DNA of 64,000 bases from Glandiceps talaboti (lineage: Eukaryota > Hemichordata > Enteropneusta > Spengelidae): contig NC_135552.1 in the NCBI RefSeq assembly GCF_964340395.1, positions 8,831,994-8,895,993 of the forward strand. Direction: 5' to 3'. Within the stretch, counting starts at the first letter, position 1. Every line of letters begins with the position of its first letter. The translations under genes and the position numbers were made by a program. Positions 13,834 through 26,648 of this stretch are shown here, one piece after another. Below the pieces are notes generated by a model. That model did no database searches. It had not been told where the DNA came from and was given only the letters and a program-made list of their open reading frames with translations.

Positions 13834-13929
13834 ATGGAATGTGTGTGAATAATTTTTGGAACTGGGTATGTAATATACCCATAAAATAATTTTATCCACA
13901 GTTCCAAAAATTATTCACACAAATTCCAT
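13834..13929. repeat. Long hairpin (31-bp arms)
   Basis: Arms 13834-13864 and 13899-13929 are inverted copies (atggaatgtgtgtgaataat and the bases after it) with one mismatch. The loop holds a smaller palindrome, gggtatgtaatataccc. It may be a fold-back MITE end pair or a hairpin RNA source. Confidence 0.85.
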
Positions 13930-13992
13930 TAAACTTCGTACTAAGTTACTGACTGAAAGCATACTTTTTGTAAAATATTGATAATGATATTT

Positions 13993-14020
13993 GTACTCTA
14001 CTGTACTGTACTGTACTGTA
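13993..14020 (+). repeat. (TACTG)n short pentanucleotide repeat
   Basis: About five units of ACTGT, ending just before MITE copy A1. Confidence 0.85.
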
Positions 14021-14034
14021 AATCAAGGGTTGCG

Positions 14035-14373
14035 TTAAAGTGACCATATGGATGAGGATTGGGTATCTATGTTGGATTTTTAATCTATAAAACAACTTTA
14101 TCATGTCCTCCTACTTGCAAAATCAATGTGAAACAACATATTGCAAGTTCTTGTTAGTAACTCAATAAATTGCATAAGAGTAAACAATAAGTAAAATATT
14201 TGTTATTGTACGTACGACAACAAACCTTCGCACTCATTTTTTTAATAGCTTTTTTGCTATCTATTGAGTTACAAATACAGGCTTGGTCTGTGTTGTTTTT
14301 GCCATGATAAAATTTTTATAAATCCAAAATCCGAAATAAATACCAAATCCTTATCCATATGGCCACTAGTTAA
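14035..14373. mobile_element. Palindromic MITE family A, copy 1
   Basis: The whole element is one large imperfect inverted repeat. Its ends read GTGACCATATGGATGAGGAT and the inverse, and the centre is near ttattgtacgtacgacaa. TTAA lies at both borders (14035-14038 and 14370-14373), which suggests a TTAA target. Related copies are at 25166 and 44138. Confidence 0.85.
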
Positions 14374-15127
14374 AGTATACAAAGATCTCATATAGTGGAT
14401 AGTTTACTCTCCCCAAACACATTGGAATTTGATCACGTACATGTATATGTATTGTATAAAAAGAATCAAAACCCTCGGCTTTTGTTCCACCCTGGACATA
14501 CATGTATACCAAGTTGTAAACATACACTGCCTTCCGGGCCTTTTAAGTTAACATCATTGAGAACGAACTGCAGGGCTATTACTTACAAACAGATATTATG
14601 CACAAGTTAATGCAAAATCTGCATGCTATTCCAGCATTACCTGGAACATGAGGGCAATATAAGGTCAATGCTGCCTCAAGATACAAGATTTTTCTCTCTC
14701 AGCAAATTCAATAGGACAGGATAACAAAGGCACTAATAGTGTATTAGGCTAAGCAACTTTAATGCACGTAATTCCCTCATTTTCCATTAACTGCTTCGAT
14801 TTGCTTTAATTCGGATGGTTGGAATTTCAGTGTTTCTGTTTTACCTGCAGATGTATGCTGGTTTCTCAATCTGTATGAAAACTATTGTCGGTTCCATCAT
14901 ACATTTTGTAGTATGAAAACCCAGCATTGGGGGCATAACAATCATCTTTCTGCATTGGCGAAGATAGACACAAGCAAAACATACAATTTAAAGATTTTGT
15001 TCTGGTACATGTTCTAGTGGCTATATTAAATATTAATGTCTTTATAAAACACTCACTAAGTAACTTTCTCTACCATTACATTGCAGCTATCTAACACCAC
15101 ACTCATGAACTAACAATTATTACAAAT

Positions 15128-15272
15128 AAATTTAAACTTTGTACTGCACCAAAATACTTGGATAAATCCTTGCTTTTAAAGAAAAAAGAAAAAAAAGAAG
15201 ACCTGAGGACTGAGGTTGAAAGCTAGGATTTATCAAAGTATTTTGGTGCAGTTACAAAGTTTACATTTAATT
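15128..15272. repeat. Fold-back repeat
   Basis: The left arm contains gtactgcaccaaaatacttg and continues into gataaatcctt. It is matched in inverted form on the right (aggatttatcaaagtatttt, then ggtgcag). Arms are about 45 bases around a purine-rich loop. Confidence 0.8.
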
Positions 15273-15417
15273 GGAATGATTCACCAGCACAGATGAGTCT
15301 TCATCAAAATACTACAAATTATGTTATAATCATAATATCACATAGGATTAAAGGAAAGGATGCCTTGTGAATTCATGTTATTTCATAAAAACCTTGATAT
15401 GGAATGAGATGAAGTGT

Positions 15418-15659
15418 CTTGGTTTCATTCACTTTCACATATCAGAAAAGTTGGTGTGCATTGGTCTGATCTGTGGCAGAAGTGAGTTATAAAACGTGCT
15501 AGGCAACTTCTGTTAAATGTACTGTCAACAACAGTAACAATAGAATCAGTCAACAATTATATGTTTTAACAGAAGTTGCCTTGTAAGTCTCAGATATCAC
15601 TTCTGCCAAAGTTCACATTGACGCCAACATGTATAGATAAGTGAAAGTAAATGAAACCA
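15418..15659. mobile_element. Fold-back MITE with nested inverted arms
   Basis: The outer ends ttggtttcattcactttcac and the inverse of gtgaaagtaaatgaaaccat pair. Inside them a second arm pair (ggcagaagtgag to ggcaacttctgttaaa, and its inverse at 15564-15610) also pairs. The full 240-bp unit is therefore nearly palindromic. Confidence 0.8.
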
Positions 15660-17828
15660 TCACATTTTATTGCATGTAACAGCCATGTTTTTGGCACACA
15701 AAGTGAATTCACAATGTGTCCTCCCCCTTCAAGTCAACCATACATCACAATACACTATGTAATGGTATATGACATCATATTACACAACAATTATACCACT
15801 TCATTACAGTCTATGTTCATTGTTATTAACATTCTGAAGATTCTTACAAAAATCTGGTATTTTGAACACTTTACACTATGTAAGATTTAAGTCTTTATGA
15901 CATAAATTGCATCTCTGATTATGATAACTGAAAATATGAGATTTGATTCCAAGAATTTTTTGACTATGAGCATAGAAATGTATATCAATTCAAAACATTT
16001 AGATTTGGGATGGGTGTTTGAGTTCTAAGTATAAAGTTACAATATACGTTCTTTTATTCTTGAGAGTGTTTACCATATTATTTTACCATATTATCTTAAA
16101 TTTGAATCAAATGATTTGAAAGCACCCAATGAGATGCAAAACAAATGTTCAAGCATTTTTTTTGTACTTGTTTATTGCAGGCAACATGATGGAGACACAC
16201 TCTTGATTATGTAAAGTGAAAAAGTTTACAGTTCAGGTATGTGTTTCTCTTCCTGACTTCATCATCTAAGATTAAAACCTTGCGCCTCCATGAAACAAAA
16301 TCTGTTGCTCCAACAACAGCAGAACCTATGTATGGTATCAGATTGTGTGCAATTAAGATTAACGCATTGTCATCACCTACAGATTTCCTCTGAGAGTTGG
16401 GCTACTTGATTTACAGAGAGACTATCAGAGTTGAATGTGTGATACTAATCAAAGACAATTACGATGACAAGGGTTTATTAACTTATTGGGTTACGATCTT
16501 TGATAAGATCAGGCCTAAAGAACATGGAAAATTAACACCTCATCCTGTCCACTAGGAAACCTAATATTTGTGAGTTAATTCGCTTGGACTGATTTCTATC
16601 TTACCTACTCAGAAAGCAGGGAAAGTGGAATCAAATTTCCTATGGAGGTGAAACAACAGGAAAGTAAGGCTGTGGACTTTGGTTTAGAAAATGACACTGT
16701 TGACCGGTGTCAAAAATGTAATTTCCTGCTGACTTGCATGTAACTTGATCAAATGCATAGCAATTAAGGTACCATTTTTGTAATTACGGTTAAAGGTATG
16801 TATGGCTTCGCCAAGTTGAATTGTACTCCTGTTTGATTTTCATGTTGGGTGGCATGGTTTGTATATGACGGTGATCATTCAATGCTGCTCAGACATGTCA
16901 ACACCCCCTTCTCTCTCCATGAGTTCAGGCAACACTGATTGATAAGAAATTGGATTGCTAAACATAACCTGAGGTGGTATACTCACAGTGCAAGATTTCA
17001 ACCATGCACAAAATGGGACCATGTCATATATTGATAAAGTCAGATTTTTATTTCGGATATAATAAAATTTATTTCTTTATCTGGATATTATAATTTCCCC
17101 AATATTTTTCTTCGTTCCACCAAGGAAAATACGACTGACCTAACAGGCCTTGTCACTATGAATCGCTATGTGAGAAGCATAAAAAACTCTGAAGTCACAG
17201 GTATTTTACAGCTGACAGAAGGAACATATTGGGGAATAACACATAATTATACGTCTTCAAGCATAATTTATCAAACATTGCAAAGAATAATGGCAATTCG
17301 GAACATTTCAAGCACCAAAAAACCAGTGACACAGAACAACCTGGGTATAGACTCCATATTTTCTGTTCAAAGACAATATCTTGGCTGGCACATTGTATGT
17401 CATTTGAATTGGTGAGTTACGAGTCAATTTGACTGGGCAATTCTTTGCGTTGCACATCACAATTATAAATAAATGAATACAACTATGAATGCAATTTCAT
17501 AAAAATACATATTAATTTATCTAATCTTTGATAAAGCTTGTCATGATAAAATAGTATATTACAGCACATCAAGAACAATACATGTTGACATTCTCATCTC
17601 GTTTTTTCACTTAATTAATAAGCTGTCATTGTCCAAGTTGGCATGCAATATTTTAAAATAAACATGATGATAAATTTGCTGATCAATCTCTGCCCAAACT
17701 TTTGCATGGTGAGTCTGCTTAAAAACAGATTGAATTCCTATAGTTTTTTCACGAGTCAAAGTACTATTAATTTACGACATAAATTATTATATGACAATGT
17801 ATTAGACATATTGCATATAATTCTTGGT

Positions 17829-17897
17829 TGCAGTAAGCATTTTACCTCATGCTAGATGGTCAAAGTAGGACAAGAAGGTTGACTTATTCTAATGCAC
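17829..17897 (+). repeat. Interspersed repeat family R1, copy 1
   Basis: Shares the pattern GCA(G/A)TA(A)GCATTTTA, then CTCATGC, then GGTCAAA, GACAAGAAGGTTGACTTATTCT with copies at 40796 and 52425. The source element is unknown. Confidence 0.7.
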
Positions 17898-18654
17898 ACC
17901 TATACAAATGTATGTGCAGCATGTGGAATGGAAGTCATGGTGTACGTTACCTAAGAAATTGAATATTCATTATTTTTATGAGGCATCCAGGCAGTAAAAT
18001 TCTATGAAAGTACCGAGAATTGTTTCATTTTACGTACTCTATCTAAAAATGCAATTTCACTACGCAAAATTTGTCAGGTTTCCTCTGATGACTTTTTGTG
18101 TCAAAATAACCTAAGGCTTTCTTCGGAAATTGAATTTATAATTTAGCAATCCTCACAGAATGATCACGAACATAATTTTGCAAGCACAAAAAACAGATGG
18201 GAGGATTCATATAATGATGTTGACATATAAAACACCTTGGGAACAAATTGACCAAATGAAACACGGTGATGAATGATCTTAGTTTTTTGATTGAAGAGAA
18301 GGAACCTGTTAGACTTATAATACATAACACTTTAATTGAAAATTGTCTTTTAACTCAGCTTCCCCTACTTCTTTACTTGTATAATTAATTTTTTACAATC
18401 TTCTCATGCATCAACTTCATATTTCTCCATTGTTCTTTGGGATCCAATTTCCCTTCTTATTAGCACTGACATGGCATAAACCACAGTTTGCATGATAATT
18501 ATTTGTATTTAAATGAAGGAGTCACTCATGGGTCGGTACAAACATGGTTAATGGAATACAGTGGCATACAAAACTGTCCTTCATCACGGCCCTGGTAATT
18601 GTGTTTGTTTTATTTCATTCCCCCTTAAGTCCCTGGTGGGTTGGCATAGTGATA

Positions 18655-18732
18655 GGTGGTCACATGACCCATTTGTCTTGCTGTTGGTCACATGACTGAT
18701 GTCAGCTAGGTTGAAATTTGACCACATGACTT
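18655..18732 (+). repeat. Three spaced GGTCACATGAC-like motifs
   Basis: GGTCACATGACCC, GGTCACATGACTG and GACCACATGACTT occur at a spacing of about 30 bases. The core is the reverse complement of the core of the 33-bp minisatellite at 37.1 kb. Confidence 0.55.
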
Positions 18733-19499
18733 CATGTAAATCCATCTCTTTCCTCATCATACTTCTTATTTTTCAAAAGATTTTCTTCCCCTGATGAAAT
18801 TCAACATAATAATATTACATTTCAATTTTTGAATTCTGTAAACTTCATCTATCACAGAGGGACCATGATCTGAGATTCTTGAAAGATTCAGGCTGACAAC
18901 AGAATTGCACTAGGAATAGCCAAAACTGAGAAATATTCACTACTTCATATCTGAATCTTGAAACCAAACCAAAACCTAGATCCCATCTTGTTGCAGACCA
19001 GACTGTCCTTTAATTATCATGATTTCCCTGGCACCACACTAATATTTTTACTAAGTTTTGATCGAATACAATCTTCTTTTCACCAATTTCACTTCAATTT
19101 AAGACTGAAGTACTTTTTTTTGTCTTGTCTGTAGTAATATTTGACAAACGTATTCAGGTGCATCAAACCTTTATCTCATTTGGCTACTCTTAATAACAAT
19201 ACACTTCTATCTAATGATGATAAACTTCATAAAACCTACGATGTCATCAACTGTGACATCTCACAATGCATTGCAGCCATTTTATACGATTTAAATTCCT
19301 GTACGTTGATGTGATACGTATTAGTGTTACTGAGTCAACAAGAATACAAACACGAACAGGTAGAAACTCACGACCAACTTCATGCACCCATGGCCTAATG
19401 AACATAAGCATATATATATACTGAGTAATGTATACACTTATGTATGTACATACATGGATGCACATGATAAGTCCATGTATATGTATGAATGAAGACACA

Positions 19500-19614
19500 A
19501 ATGCATGCAAACACACACACACGAACGCATGCACCCACAACACACACACATGCATAAATGTGACAATGTACATACGAACAGGCATACATGCACGCATACA
19601 CACACACACACACA

Positions 19615-19645
<31 letters not shown>
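19500..19645 (+). repeat. (CA)n-rich microsatellite
   Basis: CA runs interspersed with TGCATA and CATACA units. It is the source of low-complexity ORFs on both strands. Confidence 0.95.
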
Positions 19646-21526
19646 GGTTCTAGTTTCTAGTATTCAGAAGTGAAAGCATTTAACCATACAGGTAGATTAC
19701 AACTTACAATTCATAGCAACACATGATTGTGTATTATACATAGTCATATATCATGGTGACAGTTCATTGAATGCAAAAATGACAAATCTGACCATTAAAC
19801 GCTTGCTGATTTTCAAACATAGCCATAGTTTAGTGTGATTAATGACATCCTTCAACTTAGCAGCAACAGATGTTAGTTTTTCTCCAAACCTGTCCCACTT
19901 TTACAACAGTACTTAGACAGAAAGTCATAACTTCAGATTTTAAGTTGACAAGTGTAATTACTTGGTTATCCTCATTACATGTACCCCTTCATTAATTCTA
20001 CGACCAAACTGACAGGCTGGACTTGCCCTTAATCTATGACACTATAAGTTACAAGTGAGGTTAAAAGAAGGGTTAAATTGTGGTTGTTTCCATGACACTT
20101 GTTATATTTTCAGATGCACCTCTAGCATTAACCAACACTACATATTTGATGGTTCTAATGAGTATTTCAAAAAAATGCTACTCTTGTACTGACATGAAAA
20201 TTTCACAAATAGCACACAAAATTTCACTTTTTAACGGTAAAAGAAAAACAAATCATCGTAGATAGCCAGTCTCATGAGCACCTGTTGTACTGTACATTAC
20301 AAGTTTTTCAATAAATGCTGCAGTTTGCCTCAAAGCATAACATGCTAGTTGAATTCTCAAGTTTTAATGAGCACTCACTGCTTGCAAACTATAAGAAGTG
20401 AGTCGTTAGTAGTAGTACAGTAGTAGTGGTTTACTAGGCTGTAGTACCAGGAAGTTTTCAAGACCGCAAAATGGATGCTTATGCCTATACAGCAGACTAA
20501 AGTAGTGCGACAAAGAGTGAAGTGCTGACAACAGTGTGCCATAAGTGGTAAGTTGCTTGACACTTGGATAATCTTCAATGCTAGACAAGGACCATGTTAA
20601 ATCTCTAATTCCTTAAGAAATCTTAGATTAAACATGTAGTCCTTTCTGAACACTGCAAAGTATGTGATTTTTTTTAGTTTGCTATATTATACCACAACTT
20701 AGTTTGCAAGTATATCGAGAGAATCCTTCATTCACTATCACATTCCAGTAATACTCAACAAGATTGAAAGTCTAAAAAGCTGGAAAGATTCATTCCTCAT
20801 CGATTTTCAAAATCCAGTAAAACTCAGCAAATAAATTTGAAAGTGTGAAAAACTGAGAAGTGATGTGAACATATATGGTTAAATGAACTTCAAAAATGCA
20901 ATGATACAATTGTGAACTGTATCTTTGGACAGTTTCCATTCATATGGAAACATCTCTGTCAACACATAACTATTGTAGGTTCTTACAGAGAGTAAATGCA
21001 TTTTGTTGCAACTATTTAGTATTTTTCTTCTGAACAGTAAAACTGTTACTTCAGAGTGGTAAAAAATTAGACACAATGCGATGTTTCGATCCGTCTACCA
21101 TGGACCTTGGTCATGCAAGATGTAATTATTCAGTGTAAATGTCTCTCCAAACAAAAGTAACTAAAATGCCTTCTTGTGTATATTCAAAAACAATTTACCA
21201 GTCTGGTGGTTAGTAAGAATTAGTCTTTGAGAACTAGCCGAAGACTGTATTAAAAATCACAAAATTTTCTAGTAGAGAAAATATCTAGGTTTACAATATG
21301 TTCTCTATTATCATCCTTCTGTTTACAATAAGTAGTACAGTATCACCTTTACAGCCATTTTAAAGGCTGATACCAAAGCTATCACAAACCAAGTTGTATT
21401 TTTGTTAAAGTTTGGGAACTATCGAAAGAAAGAAAACTGATGTTTATAGTAATACAGTAAGTTTCATATTTAAATGGAATTACATGTTCTTTGCTTAGGT
21501 GTATTACAGAACACTTAGTAAAGGGA

Positions 21527-21538
21527 GGGGGGGGGGGG
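21527..21538 (+). repeat. Poly-G tract
   Basis: An uninterrupted run of 12 G. Confidence 0.95.
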
Positions 21539-23523
21539 TGGTCTTATACATGTACAGTCTACACAGTCGTGTTTATACTGTACCAGGAGTTTGGAGCCCT
21601 GTAGATGGAGAGGCAAAATCTATTAATTTAAGTAAATTCCTTGAGGCACTTCTATATATGTAGGTTAATGCATGAATAGCTGATTATTTTCTAGTCTGGG
21701 CAACATAGTCTATTTTACATACTTACTGCCTTTCACAAGGAAAATGTCACGTGTAATTTTGAACCAAAGACAAAAGTATACGAACTTGGGAACATATTAT
21801 TTTCTTTATCATACTTGTACACTTAAATAAATGAAAAAATAACGAGGAAGTGGGTGGATAAAATGCAGACATATATATCTAACACTCGAGGCCAAATTTC
21901 TAATAATTTCTAGCCTTAAAAGGGAATGAGACATAGTGCTGTTCACATGTAGGAAATTATTTACAGCTATATGTATCAGGAGATGAAGAATACATACACA
22001 AAACACCTGAATATTATCATATATTGATTGTTGGTTGCTGTTGACTACTTTGAATAGAGACTATAGAGATAATAAAACATGGTCACAATTTCATTTTGTC
22101 TATCAAAGTAAGTTAATCTGGTATGTCAATGACCAAACACCCTATCCTGCTTTTTGTTTCAAGTGTGGAAAAATTACTCCTCCCCATAATAACTATTTTG
22201 GTCAAGCATTGCTTAGTAAATTTATCTGGTGACACACTGCAAATTTCAGGGTAGGAATTTACGGGGGATGGTCATTGCATCAAATATGCCATGTATTATT
22301 TGACAATTTACAGTTTTTTGTTTTTAGGAGACTCACATATCTCCAATTTTGCTCCTGCAAAATGATATTGTAAAAATGTAGTTAGTGTTTTCAAGGTAAA
22401 GCATTACACGTACACGTATGTATAGTAACATTGGAAACTACTTATCATTGAAGCTGTGTGGTATACATAATGTGTTTACACTGCATTTTGCCAAAACTAT
22501 ACCTAGGGTAATTTATGTACATATGTACATGTATGTGGTGACACAGCATTTTATTGAATATGTTCTATGGTGTACATATGTTGTGATGTTGACTATGGGA
22601 AAACATGGAACTTCTACTGAGGTGTTGCTACCTTACAACTTAAAGACAACCTGCTAGCTATTAAATTTCAACAACATCCTAGGTTTAACAAGCCTCGGTA
22701 CAGGTTGTTGCACTCTACAGACAGAGAGAGTCAGCCGGACACAATGACTATAATATTATGACAATAGAACTAGAACTTCTTCTTTGTTCTATTGTTACTA
22801 AAGACATAACTATCAAAAGCTACACCATATGCATTTACTGAATAGATAACACTCATTAAGAATTTTACAATTGAACAAAAATATGGTGAAAAAATATGTT
22901 TCCAAGGAATTCCCATGAGTAGAGTCAAGTGGTGTAGTAGCTTCTATTGAACTACTGTTCAATAGTTTTAAATGTTAAACATTTTGTCAGTATGGATGGA
23001 CTAAAACGCTTTGTGCAAGAGGTGAAAGGCACACAGATGTAATCGTGTATTGTTTTTAGTAGTTGGGAATTACAGGAGGGAAAGGAGTTAAATCTGTCAG
23101 TGAGATATACAAACATATGGTGTGCGTGGAGTTGTACACAATATTTTATATTACTCAGTCAATGATGTGACAGTTCACAAAACTCTGCATTCTTATGTCA
23201 AATTTGATTTCGCAATTTCACTGCTATTTTTTTCCCACTGAAAATTCATTTTTACTCATAGTTACCACACATACCTTCGTATCAAAATCAGTGAAAATTA
23301 GATTCCGGCAAAACAATTTCTCATCTCAGTGAAACTGAAATCTCTTGAAAATATAGTATTCCACTGGGGCATAGTCCACATCTGGAATGTTTTTCTGCAT
23401 TACTTTTATGTCATGGAGAATTACCTAATGTAATACTAAATACTAAAATATAGTCAGTCACTGCTCTAAGTTACTGACAGAGATATCTGTAGCATTGCAT
23501 TCATAGGCATATTACCTCAGCAA

Positions 23524-23772
23524 TAGGGAACTTGCAATCCAGACTGAGCATGCTCAGACACAAAGGACTATGGGATTATCTGTGTTATCGTAATACATAA
23601 TCTGGAGCTACTGATAAAATAAACCTCCCACAAAGGTCAGGGTGACTATGAATTGATTATTTGCAGTTACAAACAATGTAACAATATTGTTTATAATACT
23701 AATTGATTAGCATTTATTATCACATTTCCCATGATGTGCAACATTCAACGTGGTGGGTTTACAAGTTCCCTA
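23524..23772. mobile_element. MITE family B, copy 1
   Basis: Terminal inverted repeat TAGGGAACTTGCAATCC, with (reverse complement) TAGGGAACTTGTAAACCC at the other end. Both ends are flanked by TA. Inside the left end is the palindrome ctgagcatgctcag. A second copy, about 85% similar by eye, is at 50432. Confidence 0.85.
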
Positions 23773-24146
23773 TTGGTGACATAAAGTTGGGGGCACCCTG
23801 AAACTGTTGCCATCATCAGGATTGGAAACAAAACACAGATATGCATTGAACCTGTTTTTGGTAATGGGTGATTTTATACAAACCACAACACATATAATCA
23901 ACATGATTATGATGCGATATAATTTTTAGATGTATATCTTTTACAGTTAAAATACAGTGTATCCAGTTGCTCAACATGTAACTTTGAAATGACTAAAGTT
24001 GAACTACAGTGTATGTGTCTTTTAAATACTTTTTGTTTCCTAAACTTCTTGTATGTAAAGGTTGATGACCTATTACTATAATAATGTAGAATAGAATTCA
24101 ATCCTTCATCTTTTAAATACATAGTTTATACCTTCCTATCAATAGC

Positions 24147-24185
24147 AGTGAAAATTAGTTTCAGGTGAAAATTAGTTTCAGGTGA
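24147..24185 (+). repeat. 18-bp tandem duplication
   Basis: gtgaaaattagtttcag occurs twice in tandem. The preceding ATACCTTC(C/G)TATCA also occurs near 23270, which suggests an older local duplication. Confidence 0.8.
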
Positions 24186-24411
24186 AACACCTTTGTCAAA
24201 GATTCACGCCATTTTTGCACTTTTTACTTTTGTAACCGTAACTATAACTTTTCAAAATGAAATTGTTTTCAAGAATACAGACAAAAATCATAACTTTATT
24301 ACGGCAAGTACTGTGTCAGTGAAAAGATGTCAACCTTTGAACCGGGATTGGGAGACTTACATGACTATCAAAATGGATGACATTGGAGAGAGAGAAAAAT
24401 TTGATGCCTAC

Positions 24412-24491
24412 CTGCTTCACCATCGATGTCAGATGCTGTCATGTTCTTACTATTGGGATTTACCCGGAAAGCAACTTGGTAGTCAGACACC
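24412..24491 (-). CDS. PTPRN-like: IA-2-like exon: SEA-like mature ectodomain, strand 2 with N-glycosylation sequon
   Basis: This is an 80-nt exon. The acceptor has an almost pure pyrimidine tract ending ttgttgcag, and the donor is GCAG|gtaggc. One frame is open and codon-rich: one base, 26 codons, one base. It encodes VSDYQVAFRVNP, an N-M-T sequon, then SDIDGEA. It aligns without gaps to VVGPALTFRIRHNEQNLSLADV of IA-2: V-x-F-(R/K)-(I/V), the Asn at the N-linked site (N-L-S there) and the D-(V/I) before helix 2 are all conserved. Together with the exon at 3832-3899 the match runs over about 45 residues with no indel, which is the basis for the gene assignment. G+C is visibly higher than in the flanks. 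A plus-strand ORF over the same bases lacks an ATG and is treated as its shadow. The upstream exon must end with two leftover bases. Confidence 0.87.
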
Positions 24492-25165
24492 CTGCAACAA
24501 AAGAAATGAACAAGAAAAGAAACGTGAATGACAAAGTCAGCACAGGCAAAATTTGAAAAATAAAAAAAATAATCATCTCCTAACCATTGGACAATGAAAT
24601 CTTTCTGTGGTCATGAAACAACAGTCGAGTTTCCATTTCTCAGCTGCTTAGTTACCAAAGATTGGTTTTGGTACTTCAACAAAACACACTGTTTTAGCAA
24701 CAAAATACTAGGATTTGTAAGTGACAGTTGACAGAGTGATGTATGAGAAGAACACATTAAAGGAAATATGCGAAAGTTAGTTAAATATTTGACCAGTATT
24801 TTACAACATGGAAATGAGAGTTTCTATAGAACGTGGTTGCAACAAGTGGTGTTATGATAATAACAAATATAAAGAAATGAATACATAATAGCCTATCCAA
24901 TTACACTATACAGTCATAACTAGTGTATACATATTTTGTGATATTAAAATCATCAATGGGAATGTCAGAAACAAAATCGATGACACTTTTTAATATGCAG
25001 TAGTTATTGTTGTCGTCATCAATCATGGAGACACAACACTCTTGTCATACATAACAATTAAATATTGACATTAATATATATGATTTATACAGTTGCTCAT
25101 ATTTTTATTGAAGTTGTTTGAACTATAAAACAGTTGATGATGAAATTTACATTTTTAGATGACTT

Positions 25166-25504
25166 TTAAGTGGCCACATGGATAAGGATTGGGTATTTAT
25201 TTTGTATTTTTAATTTATAAAACTATTTTATCATGACTTCCTACTTGAAAAATCAATTAGACACAACATATCCCAAGTCTTTGTTTGTAACTCAATAGAT
25301 GACAAAAGATTAATAAATGTGTAAAATGTTTGTTATCATACGTACAATAATATAACAAATTTTTTTTTAGCAAAGTAATAACTTACAAACATAGACTTGG
25401 TCAATGTTATCTTACACTGATTTTTCAAGTAGGAAGCCATGATAAAATTGTCTTTTAAATCCAAAATCCAAAATAAATACTCAATCCTCATCCATATAGC
25501 CACT
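25166..25504. mobile_element. Palindromic MITE family A, copy 2
   Basis: The same palindromic sequence as 14035-14373. TTAA is present at the left border only; the right end appears eroded. Confidence 0.85.
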
Positions 25505-25717
25505 ACATGTACAGCATCTAGAGGTATAAAGCAAGCAAATGGAAAGTTTGATAAGGCCAGTCAACCTGAACAGGTGAAATGTTACTTGTAAGTAATTAGA
25601 AACCTTTAGTCATATTGTAAGAAGAACTATCTAATGTTTTACCAAACCGATGAACATATTTAAGGAAAAAAATCACAATAAACAACAAATCCTTAAGACC
25701 CTAGCAGTATATGCCAT

Positions 25718-25962
25718 CTATACGAAAAGTCATATTTGACCATGTCTTTCCACCAGGGTAAATCTTTAATAGAGGATGTGTAAATGTGGGGAGTATGAGA
25801 CGAAGTGACACCTTTGACTTAATTTACCCCGGTGATCTCTCCCCTGGGTATTGTAGGCAGTCAAAGTGTCACTTCGTCTCGTACTACCCCTTGACAGAGA
25901 TGGTAGTAAGTTAGGTGGGTCACAGGTAGGGTAAAGGTGGGTAAATTTGACTTTTCGTGTAG
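25718..25962. mobile_element. Fold-back MITE family C
   Basis: The ends ctatacgaaaagtcatattt and the inverse of aaatttgacttttcgtgtag pair. Inner arms (agacgaagtgaca, then cctttgact, and its inverse) flank a central block taccccggtgatctc. The ends begin with TA, possibly the target duplication. A minus-strand ORF here is a by-product. Confidence 0.75.
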
Positions 25963-26648
25963 TGTATACATGTATAACAGTCAACCTTTTAAGCACTTAA
26001 ATGCCCATTTGACGTTGAGAAAAGGGGTGCCATTGGATGAATATCATGGTAGTCAACAAACTTTCCTACCTTAACATTAAATACATATAACACTACCATG
26101 TCATACTGCATTTCATTTATGTAAAGGACAAACTTGCTGTTTAAACTTCACCAATACATAACAACAATGTATACATTTGCAGAGATAAACATTTATCCAG
26201 GGCATCATGACCCTGTATATGTGTGTCTATACATATTTGTTGGTATTTTCTCACATGATATTCCTATAGGTCACAACTTGAAATATAGTTTTATTCTACA
26301 CCAGGGGGTCAACGCCTATGTTGCTATGCATCATGGGTAAAACTTCAACATCGACATTGTGCCCTTTAACTTTGTAAAGTAAGACATTATGGTTGCTGGC
26401 AGTGACTATATGTGAAGTTGTGATATGGTGAGGGTTGGTCTTGACAGTGATATGCACACTGCTTTGACTTAATAATTTTTCTTTTCTAAACCTACAGTTC
26501 TAAGCAGGATTAAAATTTAGGTATGACAAACAGTTTTCCAACAGACTTATAGAAAAAGGTGAACCAGAACAAAACTACCCATCCTTCGTAATCCTTATGA
26601 CTACACTGATAATACAGCACTAATGTGAGAACCTGGGATTGAACCATG

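Larger units (their letters stand above)
3900..24411 (-). other. 20.5 kb intron
   Basis: It separates two exons whose products are contiguous, with no missing residues, in the IA-2 alignment, so no coding exon of this gene should lie inside it. It contains the microsatellites, SINE, minisatellite complex, hairpin, MITEs and fold-back elements listed separately. The rest (for example 8.6-11.1 kb, 16-19.2 kb and 19.7-23.5 kb) is featureless AT-rich sequence. Confidence 0.75.

Noticed and set aside
16181-16236. Plus-strand 56-nt interval with excellent acceptor and donor
   Set aside because: All three frames contain stops; it could only be a non-coding exon, for which there is no other evidence.
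24193-24531. Plus-strand 112-codon ORF
   Set aside because: It begins at TTG rather than ATG, and its GC-richer part overlaps the much better supported minus-strand exon 24412-24491.
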